A stretch of 64,000 nt of DNA from NCBI GenBank assembly GCA_905147135.1, contig LR990044.1:13396122-13460121 (forward strand), given 5' to 3'. Below the pieces are notes generated by a model. That model saw only the letters and a program-made list of their open reading frames with translations, did not search any database and was not told the DNA's origin. The stretch comes from Blastobasis lacticolella (taxonomy: Eukaryota > Arthropoda > Insecta > Lepidoptera > Blastobasidae). A program made the translations under genes and the position numbers. Shown one piece after another: positions 42,401 to 52,200 of the stretch; positions within the stretch are counted from its first letter, which is position 1; each line of letters opens with the position of its first letter.

Positions 42401-44451
42401 ACTATGCTGATCCTTCCTTTGAGAGAGACATTTTGGAAAAGGAATTTGAAGTTGTTGCTCCTTTAAATTTGGATAATGAGGAAGGAAGGGTAAGCTTTGA
42501 TAATTGTAGATGAATAATGGTGGATATGTTATTTGTATTTTAACTATTTATGTTTTATAACTTTAATAATTATATTTACCCATTTTTCTCGACAGAGCCC
42601 AATCGACATTGACTTTGAAGAGTTTTACAGCTGTTGCTGCAGCTCTAGCCCATTGGCTATCAATATCAAGATACCACAGACTGGCTTCTGTCCGGGACAA
42701 ACTATCCCAATCAATATAAATGTGAAGAATGAAACCAACACTGAAATCAAATGTATACTCTTTGAACTTGTGCAGGTGATTTACTCTTAATATTTTAATC
42801 ACGATAATTTTTAATAATTTTCTTGTATGTGGCTTAAAAATTAAACTAATGTCTTAGAAACAATAAACATCATCCATGTCAACAACCACCCAAATGCGGT
42901 GTCGCCCGAGGGACTACAGCGTGTACATGTAAAAGCAATTACGTTCTGGGCCACCACCAATTGAATTGAAACCTTCGGCACCAATTGGCGCTAAGTGCTG
43001 CGCTGATAAGTGCGTCTGTAAGATTAGTCACCTGATGGAAAGTGCTCTCCGCCACCCATGGACATCCGCAATCCGCTACAACCGGGGGAGTCGCAAAATC
43101 GTTGCTGGCGTTTTGATAGATGTAGGTCGTTTCTTGAAAACGATGATGATGAGTACCAATATATAATTTCAGCATTCAGGCTACCGCACCTCCCATCCCA
43201 AGTCGGAGTTCACGCCAAAGGACATAGTGTTGAAGACGTCGCGAACGGGTGCGTTCTTGGCGCACGCCACCCGCACGACCATCTACGAGATCGATGTACC
43301 CGACATGATAGCGCCCAACCTGGACAACTGCGACATCATCGATATGGGATTCGGGTTAAAGGTTAGTGTTAGATTATTGTTAGAGTTGGTGACGGAAATG
43401 TGCCGTCACGTCGTTATAGTAATCAATCAATCAAATTTATTTGCATCCGTATATGATATGATTTGATATTATTTGCGCGCAGCGCCATCTACCGCGTATA
43501 ACAAATGTTTCGATAGCACATGATTGGCGCAGCAGATCTGCCGTAGGTCTCCTGTCTGTTAAAGTCCCGACGTCAATTCAGACCATTAGCCTGTTTATAT
43601 TGCCAAACAAAACTGACGGCACGGCCATCTCTACGGTCCACAATCTCCAACTCCAGAGGTGTGTCATCTCACCGGTGAATATTCACCCAAAACACGCGAA
43701 ACTTAAAAGATATAGATACAATAATAACAAAATGCACGCCATTTTCCAGGTCTTCGTCAAACTGGGTGGCTGCAACGACGATTTGGAGGACGAGGCCGAA
43801 ATAATACTCGGTCTGGTGCCCATACCCGGCACTCCGGGGGCCGCGAACTACGTGCACCCTATGAAGACCAGCCTCCCGCAGGGTCCTATTCCGGTGCCTC
43901 CTCCTGAAGGCACACAGGCGGTACCCTCACACGTGCCTAATTCGAACGCCTATCCGCAAGCAGCCTCCCCGTATCCAGCCCCGCAAACGTACCCAACTGC
44001 ATCACCCTACCCCAGCGCGTCTCCTGTCCCTGGCTACCACGGGTCCTCTCCTGACCCTCAGACCGTCATTAGCCATCCAATGGGTGTAACCAATTCCCCG
44101 TATCCCAGCTCGAGTCCTAACCCAGGATATCCCATGCCTACTCCTGCGGCTGCCGGACCGCCTAATATGGGTTTCGTCATGGCACCCATCAACTCGCCTC
44201 ACGTAAGCGTCCATTCGTCCCATCTAGCCGCGAATCAAGGTTACCCACCCTCTAATTCCCCGTATCCGGCCTCTCGTTCGCCGCATCTGAACAATTCGCT
44301 TCGTCCAGGCGGGACTTCGCCCTATCCTGTGGGGAATATAGGCGCATCAGCTTCTCCATACACGCCAGCGTCTCCCCACGCGCCGGCCTCTCCGTACACG
44401 CCGCTGATGCAAGGCTACTCGCCGGCGGCGTCCGCGCCTCCACCTAGTTAG
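39402..44451 (+). CDS. Arrestin domain-containing protein (alpha-arrestin), six coding exons, 515 aa
   Basis: Coding exons are 39402-39522, 41100-41243, 42278-42489, 42596-42775, 43173-43361 and 43750-44451. All have GT-AG borders and agreeing phases. An in-frame TAG lies upstream of the ATG, fixing the start. Alpha-arrestins are cytoplasmic adaptors that link membrane cargo to ubiquitin ligases and endosomal sorting. Arrestin_N spans about residues 1-160 (KIVLDDPRSVYYAGQQLAGY, then VPFSFQLPHSIPSTFTG). Arrestin_C spans about 170-309 (GFCPGQTIPININVKNE, ending EIILGLVPIPG). The last 200 residues are a Pro/Ser/Tyr-rich tail. No PPxY motif was seen, although most family members use it to bind NEDD4-type ligases. 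Introns contain SINE and LINE-like repeats. Confidence 0.9.
39958..40215 (+). mobile_element. SINE family B, 5'-truncated, in arrestin intron 1
   Basis: Matches the family from CCATGTACCAATGACTCTTT through GAAACCTACACATTCAGGCT, GGTCAGATGGCAGTCGCTCC and TTTTGGATCATGGTCAAGGC. The tRNA-like head is replaced by unrelated T-rich sequence. Confidence 0.75.
43025..43130 (+). repeat. LINE-like repeat fragment in arrestin intron 4
   Basis: CACCTGATGGAAAGTGCTCT resembles the landmark at 17546 and its reverse complement at 39220. It lies about 40 bases upstream of the fifth coding exon. Confidence 0.5.
44004..44447 (+). repeat. Coding Tyr-Pro-Ser repeat in the arrestin tail
   Basis: The reading frame repeats units built on SPYP, YPSASP, YPSSSPN, YPASRSP, YTPASPH and YSPAASA. 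About a dozen tyrosines occur in a (S/T)PY or Y-x-x-x-SP setting. It is a diverged heptad-like array, not an exact tandem repeat at the DNA level, so selection on the protein is plausible. Confidence 0.7.
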
Positions 44452-44837
44452 GTTGCAGGGCTACTGATTTCGGCAGCGACGATTGTACACTTAAAGGAAA
44501 AGCAGATATAATATAGGACTAAAAGATGACTGAATAGTCAACTCACCGATTTGTGCCTCGAATATGTAAAACCATTGCAGGATATGAGCCAGTAGGCGTT
44601 CAGGTAACCAACGGCTCACCAATAGCAATGATTGCTTCCAAACAAATTTAAGTGATATAAAATAATGTGATAATTGCCACTCCTGTGTAGTGTACGTCGA
44701 AAATAATTTAAGTACTCTTATAATCTCTATTCTATAATGAATTTACAATTTATACGGATTGTTAATGCATGCTAAAATATTCTAATACATACAAATAATA
44801 CTTATTTCCAATGGCCTTATGTATCCTGCCATGTGTA

Positions 44838-44843
44838 AATAAA
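44838..44843 (+). terminator. Polyadenylation signal of the arrestin-domain gene
   Basis: An AATAAA lies 387 bases after the stop codon at 44451, at a reasonable 3' UTR length. Several other A+T-rich candidates occur further down, for example near 45765. Confidence 0.5.
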
Positions 44844-44859
44844 TTATATTTTTAAATTC

Positions 44860-46330
44860 TAATTACACTTATTACACAACTATTATATAATATATTATAC
44901 TCTACATTGTAACGGTTTTTATAATGCTTTAATAATGTTTCGAGCGGTGGATAGAAAATAGCCAGAAACTAAATCACATTAAAACACAAGAACATTAAAT
45001 TACCCACAAAATATTTGCGAAAACGATATTTCACACTCGGAACTATTTTCGATGTCGCTTGATTCGCAATTGAATTAAAGGCGTCATTGAGCAGCTTACG
45101 GGCAGCTATACGAATACTTACGAATACTTCTCTCGCTCCCGAAAGTTCTACCATACGTCCCAGGTTCGAGGATCTTCCCAAAGGCGGGAGAACTTTCTAG
45201 AAAGTGTGGATTTGTTTAGAACCGATTAGAACCTTCTCCAACAGGGTTGACCATGGCGCTACCTTAGTCGTTTCGCGTACTTTAGCCACGTTTTGAGAAT
45301 GTTTTGATAATGAAAACGTCAGTAAAAACGACACGACATGTTCCCGATCTCTTTCCTGGTAGCCCGTCGTCGTAACGATAATTATTCTTGTACTTTCGAT
45401 ATATTTATTGACTCTTGTGCATTTATAGTGTTATAGATAAAGTTACAAAACTCTGTGAATTTACGTTTATTACATTGCGTAAGGTTAAAATAAAATCGAT
45501 GTATTGAACATGGTGCTATAATTAACGTGTCATATTTTAGGTACAAAAATGTTGTTGTAAAATTTTGAAACTTTACGTACCTACTTAGAATAGTCTGAAA
45601 ACAAATAGGTATGGTGAGAAAAAGTGCAACAGGGAAACACGGTACATAATAAATATATTTTTGCGTTAGTTTTATATTGATATTTTTAAGTATTTACGAC
45701 ATATTATACTATTTTAGAGAAACTGTTGATTTTAATGATTTTATAATTCTAAGTTTGTACTCGAAATAAAAACGCTTAAAGCTTTATTGTGTTCATTTCT
45801 TTAAAAAGTAACATTATGACATGTGGACAGTTTGTACCTGGAGTGAAAGTGTGGATGTGACAAGACGTATCTGAAATAAGATGGGATATAACTTAGAAAA
45901 CAATTCTACTTAAACTCATTACTGGGTTTTGGGTAGGTACCTAATTAATGCAGTCAATGTGCCAAATCATCATAGTAGTCAGTCCTGGCTTATAACAGGG
46001 TCCGCTTTCTTACTTTTTGTCCTCCACTTCGCCCGGTCTTCGACGTCCTCACGTCGCAAGCCCTTGGCTCTCGCATGGAGTTCTTCAAGAAAGGGATGAA
46101 AATGTTTTTACGGGGTAGGTGGCGCGTGAGTGATGCCCATGGTATTGCAAACGTCCACTGGCTGCGGTAACTGCTTACCATTAGCCAGGCTGTAAGCTTG
46201 TCTTAAGCTCTGCTACCTTAGTAGTATAAAAAAATCGGCACGTCTTGGGCAGCCCTCAGGGCCTCTCCTTATACCGGCTACAGTACCTACTTCCCACGTA
46301 TGCCTGGGGCTTGCGCAACAAGTGACCAAT
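44860..46330. other. Intergenic stretch between convergent genes
   Basis: Mostly unremarkable A+T-rich DNA. A LINE tail fragment lies near 46010-46210, sharing GAGTTCTTCAAGAAAGGGAT and TGGCTGCGGTAACTG with 48600-48700. Confidence 0.45.
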
Positions 46331-46334
46331 CATT

Positions 46335-46452
46335 TGACTTGAGTGGTTCAATTGGTTAACATCGGTCTGCCACGCAGAGGTCCCGGTTTTGATTCCCGGG
46401 CGAGCCGAAATGATGAATTTTAGTATCTTACGGGTCTGGGTGTTATAGACAT
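46335..46452 (+). mobile_element. SINE family A, head fragment
   Basis: A tRNA-like head (TGAGTGGTTCAATTGGTTAA, then GTCCCGGTTTTGATTCCCGG) followed by AAATGATGAATTTTAGTATC and TTACGGGTCTGGGTGTT. The tail is missing. Confidence 0.75.
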
Positions 46453-46931
46453 AGACATGACATTATTTATTTTGACATCACAATACTCATAATACAAAAC
46501 TCATACTTATATGCATAGAACACGATAGAAGTGGCATCTTCGCCATTAGTACCGAAACCGATGCCGCCGTTCCCGACCCCACTATTTTTACCACTACTCA
46601 TGCAACTTAATATGCACAGGCTTACGCACGCACACGCAAAGTCAAACGGAGCGCTGTGATTAGTCAATCGGTCACTACCACATACACACATTGCGTTGCG
46701 TGTGTGCTGTAAATCCTCTCTGAATTTACATTTGCGCTAGGGATTGACAAAATCGAATTCTTGTCGAAATTATTATTTCGATAAAATTCTAACTATTATT
46801 ATAGTATTTATTATTTAATAATAATGAATTGAAAATGTTATTATATTGATAGGGGTAAGGCGGGGTTCAAGGACGCATAGAGAGGAGATAGAGAGGTATG
46901 GCAGGAATATGTCAGGAGTACGATAGTGTGT

Positions 46932-47190
46932 GACGTCCTGAGTAGTTCAGTGGTTAACATGCTAGTTTGCCATACAAGAGGTTGCGGGTTCGTTTCCCGG
47001 CGGGGCAGAAATTTAAATGATGAATTTTAATTTCTGTAACGGGTCTGGGTGTTCTATGTTTAATAAGTATGTATTTAAAAAAAAGTGTATAAGTACTATA
47101 TCAATTATCTAGCACCCATAATACAAGCTTTGCTCAGTTTAGGGCTAGATGGCGCTGTCTGAATTTGTCTATAATTAGGTATTTGTTTTA
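46932..47190 (+). mobile_element. SINE family A, full-length copy
   Basis: A box: TAGTTCAGTGGTTAACATG. B box: GGTTGCGGGTTCGTTTCCCG. Body: GATGAATTTTAATTTCTGTA and ACGGGTCTGGGTGTTC. Tail: AGCACCCATAATACAAGCTT, GGGCTAGATGGCGCTGTCTG and AATTTGTC. The head is clearly tRNA-derived and would be read by RNA polymerase III. Confidence 0.88.
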
Positions 47191-47764
47191 TTTTAGTGTT
47201 AAGGTAACTGCATCATACCTCTACCCCACCTGTACCCCACCCGTGCCCCTGATGTGCCCCTATTAAAAACTAATATCAAAATCGATCCGCAATTGACGAA
47301 AATTTCAAGGAACACACGTACCTACAATAAAAGAACATTCAATCGAAATAAGAATCTTCTCCTTTTTTGATGTCAATTCTACTATACTACAAATATATTA
47401 TATCGATAAACAAAATAATTTATCGATAAGGTCGGTTCACAGCAGTAGATTGGGCGCAAGGTGTCCTTGAGCGCGGGTGAATATTTTTCGTAAAATATTG
47501 ATAAATACAAGGTTTTTAGACTTAACGGTGAAATGAAATCACTCCTTTTGTTCTAGAAGTCTGTTATCTTTTTGCTCGCAATTAACTATTGCACAAGATG
47601 GCATATTTTTAACATTTTAGGCACAGCTTTTTTTGATGCGCACTCCGTTGAATTCCGCAAGAGACTGACGGCGCGTTCGCGCCTTTTGCAGGAAATTAGC
47701 CCATTTGCGCATAGATGTGGCGCGACTGCACCGCCTACTTAGCTTTTCTAACTACTTATTTATT

Positions 47765-47935
47765 TTTCTATGCTTATATGTATAATAAGTATGTATTTAA
47801 AAGTATATAAGTAGTTTATCAGTTGTCTAGCCATTGATTTACTCGGTTAGTAATAAATCAATGTGTCTAGCACCCATAACACAAGCTATATTTACTTTGG
47901 GGCTAGATGGCGCTGTGTGAATTGTCCAAGCATAA
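47765..47935 (+). mobile_element. SINE family A, 3' part with a short insertion
   Basis: Body and tail match 46932-47190 (AATAAGTATGTATTTAAAAG, AGCACCCATAACACAAGCTA, GGGGCTAGATGGCGCTGTGT). The body is interrupted by CATTGATTTACTCGGTTAGT, and the head is absent. Confidence 0.75.
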
Positions 47936-48179
47936 TTAATTTTATTTATTTTTTTAAACAAGCGCAGGCGAGCCTTGATCTTAACCGCGATATCCCTCAC
48001 GCCAATTCTGTCACGTATTTATTTTCCTATACAACACGCACTATAATTTAAAATACTTTGTCAATAAAAAAGGTACCTAAATTATAAATTACTGTGACCG
48101 TCGAGGGACCACATGGGACTATTAACGATAATACAAAAGTGTTTCAACAACATCTAATAAGTAAGCTCTCGATGCTTCA

Positions 48180-48745
48180 CGCCGGGCTAAAGTCTTCTCC
48201 TTTATAAGGTACAAGTCAGGTCCCATTTGGAGTATTGTTCTCATCTACGGGCGCGAGCACCGGCAACCAGTTTGGTCCCAGCGACTCGATAAAAAACGCG
48301 CTGTGAGGATTATCGACGATATCATGCTCACAAGCGGTATTGAGCCACTAAATCCAAGGAGGGATTTTGCCTCCCTTTGCGTGTTCTAGCACTTATACCT
48401 CGAACGGTGTTTGTTCTGAGGAACTGTTTGACATGACGTGCCCACAGCCACGTTCTATCATCGCACAGCTCGCCATCGTCAGGGAGTTCATCCTAACATC
48501 TTGGAACCTAATTTGTCCTAAAGAACCGTACGGTTTCAAAGGAACTTTCTCTGATGCACACTAAGGTTGTGGAATGAGCTCCCTGGAGAGCACAACTCGG
48601 AGTTCTTCAAGAAAGGAATGAAAAAGTTTTAACATGGTCGACAACACGTGAGTGATACCTCTATTTTGCAAACCTCCATTGGCTGCGGTAACTGGTTATC
48701 CTAAGGCAGGCCGCAAGCTTATTTGCCACCTTAGTGGTGTAAAAT
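48180..48745 (+). mobile_element. CR1/jockey-type LINE 3' coding fragment
   Basis: Across frames it reads YKSQVPFGVLF, a GASTG segment, RRDFASLCVF-like, CSEELFDM, WNELPGEHNSEFFKKG and KKF, the usual order at the C-terminal end of CR1/jockey RT proteins. A 3' UTR follows with TTGGCTGCGGTAACTGGTTA. Several frameshifts are present. Confidence 0.75.
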
Positions 48746-48858
48746 AATTTTTACAATTACCTACTATATTTAGTGAGCATAGGGGGACCACATGATACCG
48801 TGTTCGTTAGACAAGACTTACGTAATTTTATAAGTATCTAACTAACCTCTTAACATAT

Positions 48859-48864
48859 TTTATT
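48859..48864 (-). terminator. Possible polyadenylation signal of the protease homologue gene
   Basis: TTTATT on the plus strand is AATAAA on the minus strand, 387 bases past the stop codon at 49251. It is a candidate only. A repeat tail lies between it and the stop. Confidence 0.35.
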
Positions 48865-49139
48865 TGTAGATATGTTCATGATAAGACTAAGCCAAGATGT
48901 CGTAGCGTGTGTAGGTCCAGCCCATTATATCAAACTTTTTGGTCCAGCCGTTTGCGGGAGTTAGCTCTGCGTAGCGCCGCACTGCCACACCTTAATCTAA
49001 GGGGAGTTGAGTAGGATGAACACTACTAATTACTTTAATTACTGTATTTAGTGATCATCGGGGACCACATGGGCCCATGTTCGATATACAGAAGTGTTCC
49101 ACTATCTTATAATTAAAAGTATATTATATTTAATTATTT

Positions 49140-49242
49140 GTACGCCTCAACATGCGGGCAAAGGATGGAGAAACTAATGAAGAACTATTAAAAACCTCTG
49201 TAATACTCATCTCTTACAAATAAATCTTTGAATCTTTGAAAG
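49140..49242 (+). mobile_element. LINE 3' tail with TTTGAATC repeat
   Basis: A short 3' end: GCGGGCAAAGGATGGAGAAA, CCTCTGTAATACTCATCTCT, then ACAAATAAATCTTTGAATCT and TTGAA. The tail of tandem TTTGAATC-like units is common in insect LINEs. It ends nine bases from the stop codon of the protease-homologue gene on the other strand. Confidence 0.6.
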
Positions 49243-49250
49243 TTAGCTCT

Positions 49251-52200
49251 TCAGATAAGGGCTAGGTGTCGTAATGCATGCATGGTCCAGCCGTGCGCGG
49301 GAGTCAGCACGACGATAGCGTCGCGACGCACGGCCACGCCGGCTGCCGCGTCGCGCCCTCCTTCGCCACAAACCAGCGCCCCGCCCACTCCTGTCTGTTG
49401 AAGGAGACAGGTGAGTTAGGAAGTCAGGAGTAAGCTGTTTCCTAGGTTTTGCTTGTATTTGTTACGGACTCCAAGACAGTATTTGTTTGTCCTCGATCGG
49501 GCGTTCAAAGTCCAGACTTTGGGTCAACACAATAGATCTTGGCTAAACAGGAAATACAGCTGTAAGAGCGAGTGGTGGGGTCTAGCCCGTAACCAAGTCA
49601 GAAGGAGGTGAGAAGATAGCTAGAATATTTATTTAGGCTTCCACAAAGCGCGCGATATCATCAAATGAACGCACCTACATAACAGTCCACCTGGATTAGA
49701 GACGACTGAAGTTGTGTTTGAAAGGGAATGTACTATACAAGGTACTTTGATATTTGGTGTATATAGGTAGCATTCCGGTGCCTGAGACGGACTTCTCAGA
49801 GTGCATTTCCGCGCACCGGCATAAAAATGATCACCAAATAAGTTATTCGATAGTTCGATCGGTACATTTTCAAATATAAGTAGGTAATTATTTTCTTACC
49901 ACCGTGCCACGTGAATGTACAGACGCGCAGAAAGTGTCACTCGGCAAGGCTTCCGTTTTCGAGGTGAGACGCTCACTGCACGCTCGTGGGGTCAAAATAG
50001 ATGCCTTTTGCCATCTTGGCTTACTACGGATCGCTGTGAAATGTTATAATAGTTATACGGTAAAAATTCTTAACGGTTGTCATTATTAAGTGGTCATTAT
50101 TAATAAACGATTAATGTCTTAAAGCCCCTGACAAAGTTTACATATACTCATAGGTATATTTCGTGAACTACCTACTTAACCGATTTTAATGAAACAAAGC
50201 TAAGAATCATCCTGATTTAATTAAACTACGAATCAGCCAGTTTAGTCAAATGTAAAAAAAGAATGGAAGAAATCGAAATCGGCCAAGACGTTAGGGGGAG
50301 ACGATGCCAAAGACAGTCAGATACCTACACACGTCAAACTTGATACCCCTTGTTTTGTGTCGGTGGTTAAAAAGCATTATTCGTACGTTTAGGTCGTTGC
50401 TACGAGTAGGTAAGTAGAGGTTAAGCGTTACTTTAGTCAGCGTTAATAAGATCGACGTTGTTATCTGAAATTGCTTAAATTGGTAGTTACGCAATTAATG
50501 GCGCGCGTTATAACTGGATCTTGTACCGGCAAACAAATACAGGGGCTGCATGCAAAATAACGCGTTTTATTAGTCTTTACTTTTTCGACGTACCTAAATA
50601 CGTACCAGGATCCACAATTCCTCCAAATAAGTACCAAAGCGAATACAGCATTCCCAAATAGCATGAACGAAAAAGTATAAATACCCAATCCCAATTTAAC
50701 AAACTACCTCACCTTGGTCGTAGCCTCCCCAGCCGACGAACCGGCACTCGTCTCCCACGTGAGGGTCGGTCAGGCAAGCGGGCTGCACGCGCACGCCCAG
50801 GCGCAAAGGACGCTTCCAGTGCTGTATGGTAGAATAACCTTTAATCCTTAGATAGATAGCTGCCGTGTGGTGTCCGGTAGTCTAAATAACGCCAACCCCT
50901 TCGACTTACGGGTGTCATATAAGGCGACGATTGATTTTACAACTGCGATCTCCGACTCGCCTGCTAAGCGCGGAGATTATGGCAAAACCCTCCAGGATGA
51001 GGCCCGGGTCAGCAGTAGAATGTTATGGGCTGTAATGGCCATTTATGACACTGGTTGGGTCTACCCCTCTGGCCGATATCGCAACTAGTTTCGCAACAAG
51101 TTGTGATATAAGAAATGTGTATGTGTTTATGTATTAACACTAATGTTTCACCCATTAACCGTGCTCAAAATTAGAGAAATAGGAAACTGGTACCTATTGT
51201 ACTTTCAATTACAAACATGAACATAAAAGACATCAACGGGGACGTCACTCGCAATGAACTCTTTTGAAGGAAAGTCTCGGTGGAGTGGACATTTTATCGT
51301 GGATATTTTAATACAGTGGACATTTTGACACAGTGGACCATATGTTCATGTGTCTACATAGTTCCTAATTTAAAAAAAACATCAGATGTCAATAACTCTA
51401 CTGTGCTTTCGCACGCGAGGGCCAGGGGTGAGCCTTGTCCATGATCCAGGATTTAGCAGATCAGGTAATTACAGTGAAGCGACTACCATCTCAGCGCCGT
51501 GATCGTAATATAGGTAGTTCCTACTTTACTTAATTTTATGTTGAACTTAAATAAATGTAAAGTATTTAAACTATGAAGACTTACCAGCACGGCTAGATTG
51601 TTAGCCATGGCACCAGGTTTGTATTGTTCGTGGAAGTAAATGGAGGCCATACGTTTTTGCCATCCCTCATGATTTTCATCACTCAAGTCCCAAGCTCCAG
51701 CAACCAATGTAACTTCACCAGGACAGTTGTTCCTACTGTATCATTAGATAAGAAAGCATACATTTCCAAATAGGTAATATATTTAGTAAAATAGTTTGCT
51801 GAAAACTGTAAAAGAGCTGAAGGTTGACAGATAGATATTTGATCTCTACAATACGGTCTACTTAACTACTAAGCTCTGATCTAAGGATACATACTATGCA
51901 TATATACATAGGCATAGACGGCGGGCAACGATTTTGTTTTTATACGTATGTAGTATAGATAAAAAAAATAGGGTGATTAGGTACCCGCCCATGTGCAAAG
52001 TGGTATATCATCCCCACTAAGTAGTGGGATGGGGATTTCTGGAAAGAATATTAAGTTTCATGTCTTATCTTATTTTCAGATTAAGGTGGGAGTACTTACC
52101 CATGAACACAGTCGGCCGCGGTGACAGCGGCTCTGGAGTGGACGATGGTGGCGTAGCAAAGGATGCTCTGTCGTTTGCGGGTGAGTACCACCAATGCCAA

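Noticed and set aside
46962..47000. Considered as a true tRNA gene
   Set aside because: A and B boxes are present, but the segment continues into the SINE-A body and tail shared with other copies, and no acceptor stem closes.
49900..50033. Alternative frame for protease-homologue exon 7 beginning at the CGTGCAG acceptor
   Set aside because: That reading gives the wrong phase for the next exon and loses DTFCAS. The TTTCACAG acceptor at 50034 keeps the phase on both sides.
50867..51088. 73-codon plus-strand frame
   Set aside because: It lies within an intron of the minus-strand protease homologue, with no family resemblance or splice partners. It may be a repeat fragment.
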